Source of the DNA: Curvibacter sp. PD_MW3
GTDB lineage: Bacteria > Pseudomonadota > Gammaproteobacteria > Burkholderiales > Burkholderiaceae_C
DNA: 64,000 nt
Assembly (NCBI GenBank): GCA_002633085.1
Contig: NSIV01000007.1
Coordinates: 41,379 to 105,378 of the forward strand
Direction of reading: 5' to 3'
A model generated the notes under the pieces. The model saw only the letters and a program-made list of their open reading frames with translations, was not told the DNA's origin and did not search any database. Shown here in pieces: positions 34,570-45,936 of the stretch. Made by a program: the position numbers and the translations under genes. Numbering within the stretch: position 1 is the stretch's first letter; each line of letters opens with the position of its first letter.

Positions 34570-35093
34570 AATTGCTGCGCGTCATCGCCTTGCGCTCGCT
34601 GCTGCCGGGCCTGTTGCTGGCCGCTTTGCCGGCCTCCGCCAGCGCCCCGCTCGACGGCCTACTGCTGGGCAGCAGCGAAGCGGAGTTGCAAGCCCGCTTC
34701 GAGTCGGTGGTGCGGATGCGAAGACCTGTACCGGGCCCGAACGGCTTGCGCGGTTTATGGGCGCTGCCCGACACCCCCATCTCAGGCTTGCCGTTCCAGA
34801 CCACCTTCTATGTCAAGGACAAACGCATCTCCCGCATCGAGCAGCGCTGGACGTCCAACCCGGACAAGTGCAGCGATGCTTCGGTCTTCGCCGCCGTGGT
34901 GGCCGACATCGGCACGCGATACGGCAGTGGCCTCATTGCCCAGGATGGCGGGGACGGCGATGGAATGCGCCAATCCGTGGTCTGGCAATCGGAGGCATTC
35001 GACACCATGGCTTACGAGTCGCAGTCGGCGACGGAGTGCAGCATCCTGGTGATCTACAAGCCGCACGTGATCAAGGATGCGTCGGAATTGTGA
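34566..35093 (+). CDS. Exported protein of unknown function
   Basis: A 175-residue precursor. Residues 1-27 form a signal peptide ending in ASAS-type cleavage residues. The mature part is a mixed alpha/beta protein with two Cys, which could form a disulfide. I recognise no family. It starts at ATG 34566, overlapping the rlhA stop (ATGA), so it is co-expressed with rlhA, and it converges on the diguanylate cyclase gene with only 10 bp between them. Confidence 0.7.
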   Translation: MKLLRVIALRSLLPGLLLAALPASASAPLDGLLLGSSEAELQARFESVVRMRRPVPGPNGLRGLWALPDTPISGLPFQTTFYVKDKRISRIEQRWTSNPDKCSDASVFAAVVADIGTRYGSGLIAQDGGDGDGMRQSVVWQSEAFDTMAYESQSATECSILVIYKPHVIKDASEL

Positions 35094-35103
35094 GCGCCGT
35101 CTC

Positions 35104-36966
35104 TCAGGCCATGCTGGCCTCGACAACGACGCGGTTTCGCCCTGTGGCCTTGGCCTCATAAAGCGCACCATCGGCACGCTTTAGAACAGCGTCCGGATTC
35201 ACGTCAGCCGAATGAAGCGCAGCAATGCCGATACTGGCTGTCAACGCCACGGACTTGCCATCAATGTCCAGTGTCGACTCCGCCAGTTTCTCGCGCAGCC
35301 GTTCGGCAATGCGTTGGGCCGCCTCCAGGTTCGCACCCGGCAACAGGATGGCGAACTCCTCACCCCCCAGGCGGCCGCAGCTGTCGATCGAGCGCAGCTC
35401 GGCGCGCATCAGGTGCGCAAAATGTTGCAACGCCAGGTCGCCACCGGCGTGCCCGTAGGTGTCGTTGATTTGTTTGAAGTGGTCAATGTCGAGCATGAGC
35501 ACACAGGCGCTCTGGGTCATCTGGCGCTGGACACGCTGCAACTCCTCGGCCAGCCGGGCCATGAACTGGCGCCGATTGGGCAATCGGGTCAAGGTGTCGA
35601 TGTTGGCCAGCGCCTTCAACTCGGCTTCCAGCCGCTTGCGCTCGGTGATGTCGATGCGGTTGCTGACGATATAGCCACTCGGCGTCCGATGCTCGATCAC
35701 CAGCACCCAGCGTCCATCGCTCAACTCCTGCTCCAGGGGCTGGCCATCCGCTTGTTCGTGAATCCGGACGCGTTCAGCCACCCAGGCGTCAACCCGATCC
35801 TTCGCCTTGACATACAGCCCCCGCTCTGCCGAGAGCCGCGCCAGATCTCGGAAGGTGGTGCCCAGGCGGACCGTGTCACGGCACGCACCGAGCATGTCCT
35901 GATAGGCCTTGTTGTAAATGACCAGCTTGCCGCTCGCGTCAAAAATCGTGAAGCCCAAGGAAATGTTGTCCACGGCTTCATTCATCAGCCGGTGCATGGT
36001 CTCGACCTCTTGCTGCGCCGCCATCCGCAGATGTTCCTCCCGACGCATCCGAAGCAGGAGCCCGCCCAGCACCAGCAGCAAGAAGCCGCCCCCACCTGCC
36101 ATATAGAGCACATTCGTGTCCCAGGCACTCAAAGCGCTGCGCTCGGCAATCCCGATGACGATGTAAAAAGGAAACTGCTCCAGCTTGCGAAACGCGTAAA
36201 TGCGGTATTCGCCATCCGTTACGGCCTTGAAACGCTCACGCCCCTCGGTCTCGCCCGCATCGATGCGCGCCTGAATCGGGTTGCGCACCGGTGTGTTGAT
36301 GTCCGATCCACGCATGGGGTAGCGAATCACCAGATGGTGGTTATCGCTGCGTCGAATGAACACGACACTCCCCTTGTCCAGCCGAAGCGACTTGAAAATC
36401 TGCTCGATATTGGCCAGATTGAGCGTGCCCGTGAGAACGGCTTTCAGCTTGCCGGATGCGTCGCGCATCGCCAAGTAGACCGCGACCGTCTGCAACCCCG
36501 ACACCGAGCCACGGATGGAATCGGAATAGGCGATGCTGACGGAAGGGTCGTTCTTCAGCAGTTGGAAACCGGGCCGATGCGCGATGCTGGCGCGCTTTTG
36601 CATCATGGCCGGCGGCACTGAGCCGTAGAGGCTGTTTCCTTCGGCATCCCAGACATAAAAACTCCCCAGCTCCGGGAAATTCTCTGTCAACGGCATCAGG
36701 ATCTTCGACACGCGTTCGCGGTAAGCCTCCACCGCGTTGGCCTGCAGCGCCTGGTCGGGGAGCTGGCCCGCAATATTGGCAAGGCTGCCCTCAATCCGGC
36801 GGAAAATCGCCCGAATCTGGCCATCCAGCGCGAAGGCCAGATTTCCTGCATCGTCATGGGCCCGGCTCAAGGCCGACTCGTAACCCACCCGAAGCTGGTA
36901 GCCGAGCATGAGCACCAGCAACAGCACCCCCAGCAGCAAGACCCGGAAGACGGAACGATTAGCCAT
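35104..36966 (-). CDS. Membrane diguanylate cyclase: Cache-like sensor, PAS, GGDEF
   Basis: A 620-residue protein. A membrane helix near residues 8-24 and a second near 283-303 frame a periplasmic sensor of about 260 residues with a dCache-like pattern. A PAS domain follows at about residues 325-445, then GGDEF at about 455-615. The active site reads GGEEF. An RSID motif ends five residues before it, the RxxD layout of a c-di-GMP product-inhibition site. It likely makes c-di-GMP from GTP in response to a periplasmic small molecule. No EAL domain is present. Confidence 0.93.
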   Translation of the reverse strand: MANRSVFRVLLLGVLLLVLMLGYQLRVGYESALSRAHDDAGNLAFALDGQIRAIFRRIEGSLANIAGQLPDQALQANAVEAYRERVSKILMPLTENFPELGSFYVWDAEGNSLYGSVPPAMMQKRASIAHRPGFQLLKNDPSVSIAYSDSIRGSVSGLQTVAVYLAMRDASGKLKAVLTGTLNLANIEQIFKSLRLDKGSVVFIRRSDNHHLVIRYPMRGSDINTPVRNPIQARIDAGETEGRERFKAVTDGEYRIYAFRKLEQFPFYIVIGIAERSALSAWDTNVLYMAGGGGFLLLVLGGLLLRMRREEHLRMAAQQEVETMHRLMNEAVDNISLGFTIFDASGKLVIYNKAYQDMLGACRDTVRLGTTFRDLARLSAERGLYVKAKDRVDAWVAERVRIHEQADGQPLEQELSDGRWVLVIEHRTPSGYIVSNRIDITERKRLEAELKALANIDTLTRLPNRRQFMARLAEELQRVQRQMTQSACVLMLDIDHFKQINDTYGHAGGDLALQHFAHLMRAELRSIDSCGRLGGEEFAILLPGANLEAAQRIAERLREKLAESTLDIDGKSVALTASIGIAALHSADVNPDAVLKRADGALYEAKATGRNRVVVEASMA

Positions 36967-37028
36967 GCGTCGTCAATCCAGCCGTTTCCTGTGTCAATGC
37001 CTGCGGTCTCGCCCTGGCCTGCCCGTCA

Positions 37029-40000
37029 TCAACCGACCCACTTGCGGGCGTTGCGCCACAACTGCATCCAAGGGCTGGTCGCGCTCGCATCGAGGGGGGT
37101 CCAGCTCATCTGGATGTTGCGGAACACGCGCTCGGGGTGCGGCATCATGGCGGTGAAGCGGCCGTCTGCGGTGGTGACCGCGGTCAGACCAGCCGGGCTA
37201 CCGTTCGGGTTGAACGGATAGGTCTCTGTCGCTGCGCCGCTGTTGTCGACGAAACGCATGGCCGCAATCGCCTTGGCCGCGTTGCCACGGTAGGCGAAGT
37301 TGGCATAACCCTCGCCGTGCGCCACGGCAATCGGCAGGCGGCTGCCAGTCATGCCTTGCAGGAACAGCGACGGTGACGCCAGCACCTCCACCATCGACAG
37401 GCGCGCCTCAAAGCGCTCGCTGCGGTTGGTGGTAAAGCGCGGCCAGTCTTGTGCACCGGGGATGATGTCGGCCAGTTCGGCAAACATCTGGCAGCCGTTG
37501 CACACGCCCAGACCAAACGTGTCAGTACGACCAAAGAAGGCCTTGAACTGCTCGGCCAGCACCGGATTGAAGGTGATGGAGCGGGCCCAGCCGATGCCGG
37601 CGCCCAGCGTGTCGCCGTAGGAGAAACCGCCGCAGGCAACGATGCCCTTGAAGTCCTGCAGCTTGGCGCGGCCGGTCTGCAGGTCGGTCATGTGCACGTC
37701 ATGGGCTTCAAAGCCGGCCTCGTTGAAGGCATAGGCCATCTCGACGTGTGAGTTGACGCCTTGCTCGCGCAGCACGGCCACCTTGGGGCGGCTGGTCAGC
37801 AAGGCGGGCGCGAGCTGTTGCGCCGGGTCGAACGTCAGGTGCACGTGCATGCCTGGGTCGTTGGGCGCACCGGCAGCCGCGTGTTCGGCATCGGCGCAGG
37901 CGGTGTTGTCGCGCTGCTGGCAGATCTTCCAGCTCACGCTGTCCCACACCTGGTGCAGATCGGCCAGCTTGGCACTGAACACGGCCTTGGCATCGCGCCA
38001 GACCTGCACCTCGCCCACACCGGCCGTCACAGCACCCCCTGCGGGGCGCGTCTTGCCGATGACGTGGCTGTACTTGGACAGGCCATGCTCGCGCAGCACC
38101 TGTAGCACCGCATCGCGCTCGGCCGTGCGCACCTGCAGCACCACACCCAGCTCCTCATTGAACAGGGCCTTGAGCGTCAGCTCTTCGCGCCGGGCCTGGA
38201 CCTGGGTCGCCCAGTTCTTGCTGTCGCCAGCGTCCATGCGGCTGTCGGAAATGCCGTCGCCCTCGGTGACCAGTAGGTCCACATTGAGCGCCACGCCGAC
38301 GTGGCCGGCGAAAGCCATCTCGGCCGCGGCGGCGAACAGGCCGCCGTCGCTGCGGTCGTGGTAGGCCAGGATCTTGCCCTGCACACGCAGTGCATTGACG
38401 GCCTTGACCAGGTTGATCAGGTCTTGCGGGTCATCCAGATCCGGCACCGTGTCGCCGGACTGGTTCAGCGTCTGCGCCAGGATCGAGCCGCCCATGCGGT
38501 TCTGGCCGCGGCCCAGATCGACCAGCAACAGTGTGCTGTCGGCCTCGCTGGCATCCAGCTGCGGCGTGAGCGTGCCACGTACGTCCGGCAGCGTGGCGAA
38601 GGCGCTGACGATCAGCGACACCGGCGAGGTGACCTTCTTTTTCTCATTACCGTCTTGCCATTGCGTGCGCATGGACAGGCTGTCCTTGCCCACCGGAATG
38701 GAAATGTCGAGCGCCGGGCACAGCTCCATGCCCACAGCCTGCACGGTGGCGTACAAGGCCGCGTCTTCACCGGGCTCGCCGCAAGCGGCCATCCAGTTGG
38801 CTGACAGCTTGACGCGCGGCAGCTCGATCGGCGCCGCCAGCAGATTGGTGATGGCTTCGGCCACCGCCATGCGGCCCGAAGCAGGGGCGTCGAGCGCGGC
38901 CAGCGGCGTGCGCTCGCCCATGCTCATGGCTTCGCCGGCAAAACCGGCGTAGTCGGCCAGCGTCACGGCGACGTCGGCCACCGGCACCTGCCAGGGGCCC
39001 ACCATCTGGTCGCGGTGCGTCAGGCCACCCACGGCCCGGTCGCCAATGGTGATGAGGAAGCGCTTGGAAGCCACGGTGGGGTGACTCAGCACGTCGATCA
39101 CGGCTTTCTGCAGCTCGACACCGGTCAGGTCCAGCGGCTTGAACTTGCGGACGATGGTCTGGACGTCGCGGTGCATCTTGGGCGGCTTGCCCAGCAGCAC
39201 GTTCATCGGCATATCAACGGGAGACTCATTCCCCTCGTCGGCCAGCACCAGCTGGCGCTCTTCGGTGGCCACGCCAACCACGGCAAACGGGCAGCGCTCG
39301 CGCTCGCAGAAGGCCTTGAACTGCTCCAGCGATTCAGGCGCAATCGCCATCACATAACGTTCCTGGCTCTCGTTGCACCAGATTTCCTTCGGTGCCAGGC
39401 CGGACTCTTCCAGCGGCACAGCGCGCAAATCGAAGCGGGCACCGCGGCCGGCATCGTTGGTCAGCTCAGGGAAGGCGTTCGACAGACCGCCGGCGCCGAC
39501 ATCGTGGATGGCCAGGATCGGGTTCTTGTCACCCTGCGCCCAGCAATGGTTGATAACCTCCTGCGCCCGGCGCTCGATCTCCGGGTTGCCGCGCTGCACC
39601 GAGTCGAAGTCGAGCTCGGCGGCATTGGCGCCGGTGGCCATGGAACTGGCGGCACCGCCGCCCATGCCGATGCGCATGCCCGGGCCCCCGAGCTGGATCA
39701 GCAGCGTGCCGGCCGGGAATTCGATCTTCTTCGTCAGCTTGGCATCGATGACACCGACACCGCCGGCGATCATGATGGGCTTGTGGTAACCGCGGCGAAC
39801 GCTGTCGACATCGCTGTCGATGGTCTGCTCGTACTCGCGGAAATAGCCCGCCAGATTGGGCCGGCCGAATTCATTGTTGAACGCCGCGCCGCCCAGCGGG
39901 CCTTCGGTCATGATTTGCAACGGACTGGCAATGTGCTCGGGTTTGCCGCCGGCCTCATCGGACCAGCCGCCCCACAGCTTGGAGACGGTAAAGCCGCTCA

Positions 40001-41051
40001 GGCCGGCTTTCGGCTTGGAGCCACGGCCGGTGGCACCCTCGTCACGGATTTCGCCGCCGGCGCCGGTGGAGGCACCGGGGAACGGCGAGATCGCGGTCGG
40101 GTGGTTGTGGGTTTCCACCTTCATCAGCACATGGTTGAGAGCGCTCTCTTTTTGATAGCTATCGGCGCTGTAACCACCTGAGCTAGAGGCCATTTTGGCT
40201 ACGAAACGCTGAACCGGGACGCCTTCCATGATGGAGGCGTTGTCGGAATAGGCCACCACTGTGTGCTGCGGGCTGGTCTGATGGGTGTGGCGGATCATGC
40301 CGAACATGCTGCGCTCCTGGCGCACACCGTCGATGGTGAAGTCGGCATTAAAGATCTTGTGGCGGCAGTGTTCGCTGTTGGCCTGGGCGAACATCATCAG
40401 CTCGACGTCGGTCGGGTTGCGCTTCAGGTCGGTGAAGGCCTTGACCAGGTAGTCGATCTCGTCGTCGGCCAGCGCCAGGCCGAACTGCACATTGGCTTTT
40501 TCCAGGGCCTTCCGGCCCGATTCGGGGCCGCTGCCCACGATGTCCACGTGTTCCATCGGCGCCGGGTGCAGCTCGGTGAACAGCTCGCAGGCCTGTTCGC
40601 GCGTGGTCATGGCGCTTTCCGTCATGCGGTCATGCAAGAGCGCCGCCACCTGGCCCAACTGCTCGGGCGTCAGGCTGGCCTTGCCCAGCAAGGGCGACTT
40701 GAGCGTCAGGCGGTATTCGACGATGCGTTCTACCCGGTGCACGGCCAGGCCGCAGTTGTGGGCAATGTCGGTGGCCTTGGAGGCCCAGGGCGACACGGTG
40801 CCAAAGCGCGGCGACACCACGATCAGTGGCCCGTCCGTGGGACCGGCATAGGGGTCGCCGTAGGTCAGCAAGGCACCAAGCTGGTGCTTGAGTTCGGCGC
40901 TGGGGGCCGTATCACTGGCCACCAGGTGCACAAAACGCGCGGCAATGCCGCTGATCTTGTCGTGGATGGCTTGCAGGCCGGGCAGAAGTTGCTGGACGCG
41001 GAAAGCGCTGAGCGCGCTACCGCCTTCGAAAGAGCTGATATGCAGGGTCAC
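37029..41051 (-). CDS. purL: Phosphoribosylformylglycinamidine synthase (single-chain PurL)
   Basis: A 1340-residue enzyme of purine synthesis, converting FGAR to FGAM with ATP and glutamine. Order: N-terminal domain, AIR-synthase-like halves with [20 protein letters not shown] near residues 318-337, and a C-terminal glutamine amidotransferase with the nucleophile in [11 protein letters not shown] near 1155 and His/Glu in HPERVF near 1304. It starts with GTG at 41051. Residues ~285-301 ([17 protein letters not shown]) are encoded by an AT-rich repeat, and this loop is longer than in E. coli PurL as I remember it. Confidence 0.96.
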   Translation of the reverse strand: MTLHISSFEGGSALSAFRVQQLLPGLQAIHDKISGIAARFVHLVASDTAPSAELKHQLGALLTYGDPYAGPTDGPLIVVSPRFGTVSPWASKATDIAHNCGLAVHRVERIVEYRLTLKSPLLGKASLTPEQLGQVAALLHDRMTESAMTTREQACELFTELHPAPMEHVDIVGSGPESGRKALEKANVQFGLALADDEIDYLVKAFTDLKRNPTDVELMMFAQANSEHCRHKIFNADFTIDGVRQERSMFGMIRHTHQTSPQHTVVAYSDNASIMEGVPVQRFVAKMASSSGGYSADSYQKESALNHVLMKVETHNHPTAISPFPGASTGAGGEIRDEGATGRGSKPKAGLSGFTVSKLWGGWSDEAGGKPEHIASPLQIMTEGPLGGAAFNNEFGRPNLAGYFREYEQTIDSDVDSVRRGYHKPIMIAGGVGVIDAKLTKKIEFPAGTLLIQLGGPGMRIGMGGGAASSMATGANAAELDFDSVQRGNPEIERRAQEVINHCWAQGDKNPILAIHDVGAGGLSNAFPELTNDAGRGARFDLRAVPLEESGLAPKEIWCNESQERYVMAIAPESLEQFKAFCERERCPFAVVGVATEERQLVLADEGNESPVDMPMNVLLGKPPKMHRDVQTIVRKFKPLDLTGVELQKAVIDVLSHPTVASKRFLITIGDRAVGGLTHRDQMVGPWQVPVADVAVTLADYAGFAGEAMSMGERTPLAALDAPASGRMAVAEAITNLLAAPIELPRVKLSANWMAACGEPGEDAALYATVQAVGMELCPALDISIPVGKDSLSMRTQWQDGNEKKKVTSPVSLIVSAFATLPDVRGTLTPQLDASEADSTLLLVDLGRGQNRMGGSILAQTLNQSGDTVPDLDDPQDLINLVKAVNALRVQGKILAYHDRSDGGLFAAAAEMAFAGHVGVALNVDLLVTEGDGISDSRMDAGDSKNWATQVQARREELTLKALFNEELGVVLQVRTAERDAVLQVLREHGLSKYSHVIGKTRPAGGAVTAGVGEVQVWRDAKAVFSAKLADLHQVWDSVSWKICQQRDNTACADAEHAAAGAPNDPGMHVHLTFDPAQQLAPALLTSRPKVAVLREQGVNSHVEMAYAFNEAGFEAHDVHMTDLQTGRAKLQDFKGIVACGGFSYGDTLGAGIGWARSITFNPVLAEQFKAFFGRTDTFGLGVCNGCQMFAELADIIPGAQDWPRFTTNRSERFEARLSMVEVLASPSLFLQGMTGSRLPIAVAHGEGYANFAYRGNAAKAIAAMRFVDNSGAATETYPFNPNGSPAGLTAVTTADGRFTAMMPHPERVFRNIQMSWTPLDASATSPWMQLWRNARKWVG
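40149..40197 (-). repeat. AT-rich in-frame repeat copy (in purL)
   Basis: Coding-strand order: AAAATGGCCTCTAGC, then a variable centre with ACAGCGCC, then GATAGCTATCAAAAAG. The element is read in frame as a loop of about 17 residues. It shares blocks, orientation and reading frame with the copies in dapE and prmB. Confidence 0.75.
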
Positions 41052-41171
41052 TGTGGTGGCCTTGATGAGGGTGGCGGACGGTGGTCCGTGGAAACCAATG
41101 ATTTTAGCTCCGACGTCACAAGCCCTACGGGCAATTGTCAGTCTGCGCTGAAGTCCTGGCGGACTTTACCG

Positions 41172-41187
41172 TTCCCGCCTGCGGGAA
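41172..41187. promoter_or_regulatory. Inverted repeat upstream of map
   Basis: Perfect 7-bp arms (TTCCCGC/GCGGGAA, loop CT) 29 bp before the map start and just ahead of its -10. It could be an operator or the end of a divergent leader. Confidence 0.35.
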
Positions 41188-41201
41188 TCCTCGGCCAATG
41201 G

Positions 41202-41207
41202 GATAAT
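41202..41207 (+). promoter_or_regulatory. Extended -10 (TGnGATAAT) 8 nt before map
   Basis: GATAAT with TG one base before it ends 8 nt before the ATG at 41216. The 8 intervening bases hold no Shine-Dalgarno sequence (TCACCCCC). Confidence 0.5.
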
Positions 41208-41215
41208 TCACCCCC

Positions 41216-42031
41216 ATGACGATCACCTACAAAGACGAAGCCGGCATCGCCGGCATGCGCGTGGCCTGCCGCCTGGCCGCCGAAGTGCTGGATTTCCTCG
41301 CTCCCCATGTCAAACCCGGCGTTACCACCAACGAGCTCGACATGCTGGCCCACGGCTACATCGTGGATGTGCAGGGCGCCATTCCCGCGCCACTGAACTA
41401 CGCCCCCTCGGGCTACAACCCCTATCCGAAGTCGATCTGCACCTCGATCAACCACCAGGTCTGCCACGGCATTCCCAACGACAAGCCGCTCAAGAAAGGC
41501 GACATTGTCAACATTGACATCACCATCATCAAGGACGGCTGGCATGGCGACACCAGCCGCATGTTCCAGGTCGGCGAAACCTCGATTGCGGCCAAACGCC
41601 TGTGCGCCATGACCTATGACGCCATGTGGCACGGCATCATGCAGGTCAAGCCGGGGGCACACCTGGGCGACATCGGCTGGGCGATCCAGAAATTTGCCGA
41701 AAGCAACGGCTTCTCCGTGGTGCGCGAGTTTTGCGGCCACGGCATCGGCCTGGGCTTCCACGAAGAGCCGCAGGTACTGCACTACGGCAAGCCCGGCACG
41801 CTCGACGAGCTCAAGCCCGGCATGACCTTCACCATCGAGCCCATGATCAACGCCGGCAAACGCGACATCAAGGAGATGGGCGACGGCTGGACCATCGTCA
41901 CCAAAGACCACTCGTTGTCGGCCCAGTGGGAGCACACCATTCTGGTCACGCCCACCGGCTACGAAGTGCTGACGCTGTCGGCCGGCAGCCCGCCGATACC
42001 GGCCTTCGTAACGGCCGCCGCGCAGGCCTGA
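41216..42031 (+). CDS. map: Type I methionine aminopeptidase
   Basis: A 271-residue metalloprotease that removes the initiator Met from nascent proteins. The five metal ligands are visible: two Asp in [15 protein letters not shown] (~98-112), His in [11 protein letters not shown] (~174-184), Glu in TFTIEPM (~203-209) and Glu in WEHTILV (~239-245). Length is normal for the bacterial short form. It is divergent from purL and appears to be expressed from a promoter that touches its start codon. Confidence 0.97.
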   Translation: MTITYKDEAGIAGMRVACRLAAEVLDFLAPHVKPGVTTNELDMLAHGYIVDVQGAIPAPLNYAPSGYNPYPKSICTSINHQVCHGIPNDKPLKKGDIVNIDITIIKDGWHGDTSRMFQVGETSIAAKRLCAMTYDAMWHGIMQVKPGAHLGDIGWAIQKFAESNGFSVVREFCGHGIGLGFHEEPQVLHYGKPGTLDELKPGMTFTIEPMINAGKRDIKEMGDGWTIVTKDHSLSAQWEHTILVTPTGYEVLTLSAGSPPIPAFVTAAAQA

Positions 42032-42071
42032 CTCTTGCTTCGTCTGGCCTGATTCCTGCTTCATTTTGGTG

Positions 42072-44660
42072 ATGCAAACCATCCAGACACTGAGAGACCA
42101 GTACCGCGCCGACAAGGCCGAACTGCTGAAGAACGTCACCGAGAGCGGCGCCTCCACGCGCCATGTGCGCAGCACGCTGCGCCAGTTGGCCCGCCTGGCC
42201 GACAGCACGCTCAAGACCCTGTGGAAGCAAGCTGGCTTCAGCCAGCCCTTCGCCCTGGTCGGGGTCGGCGGCTTCGGCCGCGGCGAGCTGTTCCCGTACT
42301 CCGACATTGACGTGCTGCTGTTGCTGCCTGAGGGGCAGTCCCCCGACAGCGACGAAACCTTGCGCCAGCGCATTGAGGCCTTCATCAGCAGCTGCTGGGA
42401 CGCTGGCCTGGAAATCGGCTCCAGCGTACGCTCCGTGCCCGAATGCCTGGCCGAGGCGGCCAAGGACGTGACGGTGCAGACGGCGCTGCTGGAGTCCCGC
42501 CTCATCGCTGGCAACATCGAGCTGTTCAAGGCCTTCCGCTGGCAGTTCCGCCAGAGCCTGGACGCACGCGCCTTCTTTGTCGCCAAGACATTGGAAATGC
42601 AGCAGCGCCACAACAAGTTCGAGGACACCCCCTACGCGCTGGAGCCGAATTGCAAGGAATCTCCCGGTGGCCTGCGCGACCTGCAGATCATCCTTTGGGT
42701 GGCCCAGGCCGCCGGCTATGGCAAATCCTGGGACGAACTGGCCAAATCCGGCCTGGCCACCCCCTTCGAGGTGCGCCAGCTCAAACGCAACGAGGCCATG
42801 CTGCAGCTCATCCGCACGCGCCTGCACCTGATCGCCGGCCGACGCGAAGACCGGCTGGTGTTCGACCTGCAGACGGCGGTGGCCAACACCTTTGGCTACA
42901 GTTCAGATACCACGGAAGTCCGCACCAAGGTCCGCGCCAGCGAAGCGCTGATGCGCCACTACTACTGGGCCGCCAAGGCGGTGGCACAGCTCAACCAGAT
43001 CCTGTTGCTCAATATCGAGGAGCGGCTCAACCCCACCGCGCAGCCGCCGCTGCCGATCAACGAACGCTTTGCCGACAAGGCCGGCCTGATCGAGGTGCGC
43101 AGCGACGAGCTTTACCAGCACGAACCGCATGCCATCCTGGAAACCTTCCTCGTCTATCAGACCACCGAAGGGGCCAAGGGCCTGTCGGCGCGCACGCTGC
43201 GCGCCCTGTACAACGCACGCAGCCTGATGGACGGGAAATTCCGTAAGGACCCGGTCAACCAGCAGACCTTCATGCGCATCCTGCAGCAGCCCGAAGGCAT
43301 CACGCACGCGATACGCCTGATGAACCAGACTTCGGTACTGGGGCGCTACCTCTGGCCATTCCGCCGCATCGTCGGCCAGATGCAGCACGACCTGTTCCAC
43401 GTCTACACAGTGGACCAGCACATCCTGATGGTGCTGCGCAATGTGCGGCGCTTCTTCATGGCCGAGCATGCGCACGAATACCCGTTCTGCTCGCAACTGG
43501 CCGCGGGCTGGGACAAGCCCTGGATCCTGTACGCGGCGGCGCTGTTCCACGACATCGCCAAGGGACGCGGCGGCGACCACTCCACGCTGGGCGCGGTCGA
43601 AGTGCGGCACTTCTGCCGCCAGCACGGCATCGCACTCGACGATGCCCAACTGATCGAATTCCTGGTCAAGGAACACCTGTCGATGAGCCACATTGCACAG
43701 AAGTCCGACCTGACCGACCCGGATGTGATTGCGGCCTTTGCCAAGCAGGTGGGCAGCGAGCGTTACCTCACCGCGCTCTACCTGCTCACCGTGGCCGACA
43801 TCCGCGGCACCAGCCCCAAGGTCTGGAATGCCTGGAAAGGCAAGCTGCTGGAAGACCTGTACCGCTACACGTTGCGCGCCCTCGGTGGCCTGGTCCCCTC
43901 GCCCGATGCCGAGGTGGAGGCCCGCAAGCGCGAGGCATTGATCCAGCTGGCACTGCACTCGCTGCCTTTCGAGGCGCACAAGCCACTGTGGGACACGCTG
44001 GATGTGAGTTACTTCATGCGCCACGACGCCGCCGACATCGCCTGGCACACCCGGCAGTTGTCGCGTGTGGTGGGTTCCGACAAGCCCATCGTTCGGGCCA
44101 GGCGCTCACCGGTGGGCGAAGGGCTGCAGGTGCTGGTCTACGCCAAAGACCAGCCCGACCTGTTCGCCCGGATCTGCGGCTATTTCGACCACGCCGGCTT
44201 CAGCATTCTCGACGCCCGCATCCACACCTCGCGCAACAACTATGCGCTCGACACCTTCCAGATCGTCACGTCGGCAATGTCTGACCACTACCGCGAACTG
44301 ACCAACATGGTGGAGGCCGAACTGACGCGCACTCTCATGGAGGGTGGCCCGCTGCCCGCACCCAGCCGTGGCCGCCAGTCGCGACGCGTCAAGAGCTTTC
44401 CCTTCATGCCGCGCGTCAGCCTTCGGCCGGACGAAAAAGCGCAACGTTGGCTGCTCAGCATCACCGCCAGCGACCAGACCGGCCTGCTGTACAAGGTAGC
44501 ACGTGTGTTGGCGCAGCACGGCATCAACCTGCAGTTAGCCAAAGTCAACACCCTGGGCGAGCGGGTGGACGACAGCTTCCTGATCTGTGGCGAGGCCCTG
44601 CAAAACAACCGGGCGCAGCTTGAGATCGAGACCGAACTGCTCGACGTGCTGGCGTCCTGA
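42072..44660 (+). CDS. glnD: PII uridylyltransferase / uridylyl-removing enzyme GlnD
   Basis: An 862-residue sensor of glutamine that modifies PII proteins. Domains: nucleotidyltransferase with [18 protein letters not shown] near residues 64-81; GlnE-like helical region; HD domain with [14 protein letters not shown] near 492-505; and two ACT domains near 680-760 and 795-862. The frame also allows TTG 42066 and GTG 42069; ATG 42072 is chosen. No clear ribosome binding site is seen. It follows map by 40 bp and is probably in the same unit. Confidence 0.96.
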   Translation: MQTIQTLRDQYRADKAELLKNVTESGASTRHVRSTLRQLARLADSTLKTLWKQAGFSQPFALVGVGGFGRGELFPYSDIDVLLLLPEGQSPDSDETLRQRIEAFISSCWDAGLEIGSSVRSVPECLAEAAKDVTVQTALLESRLIAGNIELFKAFRWQFRQSLDARAFFVAKTLEMQQRHNKFEDTPYALEPNCKESPGGLRDLQIILWVAQAAGYGKSWDELAKSGLATPFEVRQLKRNEAMLQLIRTRLHLIAGRREDRLVFDLQTAVANTFGYSSDTTEVRTKVRASEALMRHYYWAAKAVAQLNQILLLNIEERLNPTAQPPLPINERFADKAGLIEVRSDELYQHEPHAILETFLVYQTTEGAKGLSARTLRALYNARSLMDGKFRKDPVNQQTFMRILQQPEGITHAIRLMNQTSVLGRYLWPFRRIVGQMQHDLFHVYTVDQHILMVLRNVRRFFMAEHAHEYPFCSQLAAGWDKPWILYAAALFHDIAKGRGGDHSTLGAVEVRHFCRQHGIALDDAQLIEFLVKEHLSMSHIAQKSDLTDPDVIAAFAKQVGSERYLTALYLLTVADIRGTSPKVWNAWKGKLLEDLYRYTLRALGGLVPSPDAEVEARKREALIQLALHSLPFEAHKPLWDTLDVSYFMRHDAADIAWHTRQLSRVVGSDKPIVRARRSPVGEGLQVLVYAKDQPDLFARICGYFDHAGFSILDARIHTSRNNYALDTFQIVTSAMSDHYRELTNMVEAELTRTLMEGGPLPAPSRGRQSRRVKSFPFMPRVSLRPDEKAQRWLLSITASDQTGLLYKVARVLAQHGINLQLAKVNTLGERVDDSFLICGEALQNNRAQLEIETELLDVLAS

Positions 44661-44663
44661 ATC

Positions 44664-44694
44664 TTGAACGCTCTTTCCCCGCTTGTGCGATAGT
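44664..44694 (+). promoter_or_regulatory. Possible sigma70 promoter of the DUF1080 lipoprotein gene
   Basis: TTGAAC (44664-44669) and a -10-like CGATAG/GATAGT (44688-44694), spacer 18-19 bp. They lie about 50 bp before the start codon. Confidence 0.35.
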
Positions 44695-44743
44695 GCACGC
44701 ACGGCAGCAAGCCGTACGTCATAACAACCGAGGAGATCAAAAA

Positions 44744-45361
44744 ATGAAACGTTCGTCCGTACTCAAGTTGGGACTGCTGACGCTGGTGCTAGGGCTGACG
44801 GCTTGCAGCCAGCCGCTGAATGGCTCGGGCTGGGTCACGCTGATCGACGGCGACAAGGGCCTGGAAAATTTCAACCGCGTGGGTGATGCCAACTGGCGCG
44901 CCGAAGCTGGCGCCATCGTCGCCGACCAGGGCAAGAGCGGCTTTCTGGTCAGCCAACAGAGCTACAAGGACTTCGTGATCTACGCCGAGTTCTGGGCCGC
45001 CACCGACACCAACAGCGGCATCTTCATCCGCGCCTCCGACCCGGCCAAGATCACCGCCGACAACGCCTACGAGGTCAATGTCTGGGACATCCGCCCCGAT
45101 CCGATCTACGCCACCGGCGCCATCGTCAACTTCGCTGCCGTACCAGTGCCGACCGTTCACAAGGCCGGCGGCCGCTGGAACACGCTTGAGATTCAGGCCA
45201 AGGGTGACGAGCTGACGGTGAAATTCAACGGGCTGCAAACCGCCGGCATCCGCAACGGCAAATTCCCCAGCGGCCCCTTCGCGCTGCAGTTCGGCCCGGG
45301 CGTCAAGGGCGTGACCGGCGGCCCGATCAAGTGGCGCAAAGTGCAGATCAAACCCTTGTAA
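44744..45361 (+). CDS. DUF1080 (3-keto-disaccharide hydrolase-like) lipoprotein
   Basis: A 205-residue lipoprotein precursor: N-terminal basic residues, hydrophobic core and a lipobox ending LTAC with the lipid Cys at about 21. The mature part is a concanavalin-like jelly roll of the DUF1080 family, with WVTLIDGDKGLENF near residues 30-43, NSGIFIRASDP near 87 and GPFALQFGPG near 183. Some relatives hydrolyse 3-keto-glycosides, but the role here is unknown. The frame starts further upstream; ATG 44744 has GAGGAG 8 bp before it and begins the signal peptide. Confidence 0.87.
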   Translation: MKRSSVLKLGLLTLVLGLTACSQPLNGSGWVTLIDGDKGLENFNRVGDANWRAEAGAIVADQGKSGFLVSQQSYKDFVIYAEFWAATDTNSGIFIRASDPAKITADNAYEVNVWDIRPDPIYATGAIVNFAAVPVPTVHKAGGRWNTLEIQAKGDELTVKFNGLQTAGIRNGKFPSGPFALQFGPGVKGVTGGPIKWRKVQIKPL

Positions 45362-45377
45362 GCCCGCGCATCCGACG

Positions 45378-45401
45378 GGGCCCGGCCAGGCGACCGGGCC
45401 C
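45378..45401. terminator. Hairpin between convergent DUF1080 and def genes
   Basis: An 8-bp perfect stem (GGGCCCGG/CCGGGCCC) around an 8-nt loop between the two stop codons, its right arm touching the def stop. No T-tract; likely a shared 3' end structure. Confidence 0.55.
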
Positions 45402-45936
45402 TAGTCGTCCTGCCCAGCATCCAGGCCGGGAAACAGGACCTCGGTGAAGCCGAACTTCGTGAAGTCACGCACCCGCATCGGGTACAGCTTGCCGATCAGG
45501 TGGTCGCACTCGTGCTGCACCACGCGGGCGTGAAAGCCCTCGACCGTGCGGTCAATGGCATCGCCGTATTGGTCGAAGCCGGTGTAGCGGATGCGCTGCC
45601 AACGCGGCACCACCGCACGCAGGCCCGGCACCGACAGGCAGCCCTCCCAGCCCTCTTCCTCGGCCTCGCCCATCGGCGTGATGACCGGGTTGCACAGCAC
45701 GGTGCGCGGCACCACAGGGGCGTCGGGGTAGCGCGGGTTGAATTCACCGCTGCCAAAGATCACCACCTGCAGGTCGACGCCGATCTGCGGCGCCGCCAGC
45801 CCGGCGCCATTGGCCGCCTGCATGGTGTCGAGCAGATCGGTGATGAGCAGATGCAGCGCATCGCTGTCGAATTCAGTCACGGGCTGGGCCACGCGCAGCA
45901 GGCGCGGGTCGCCCATCTTGAGAATGTTTCGTACGG

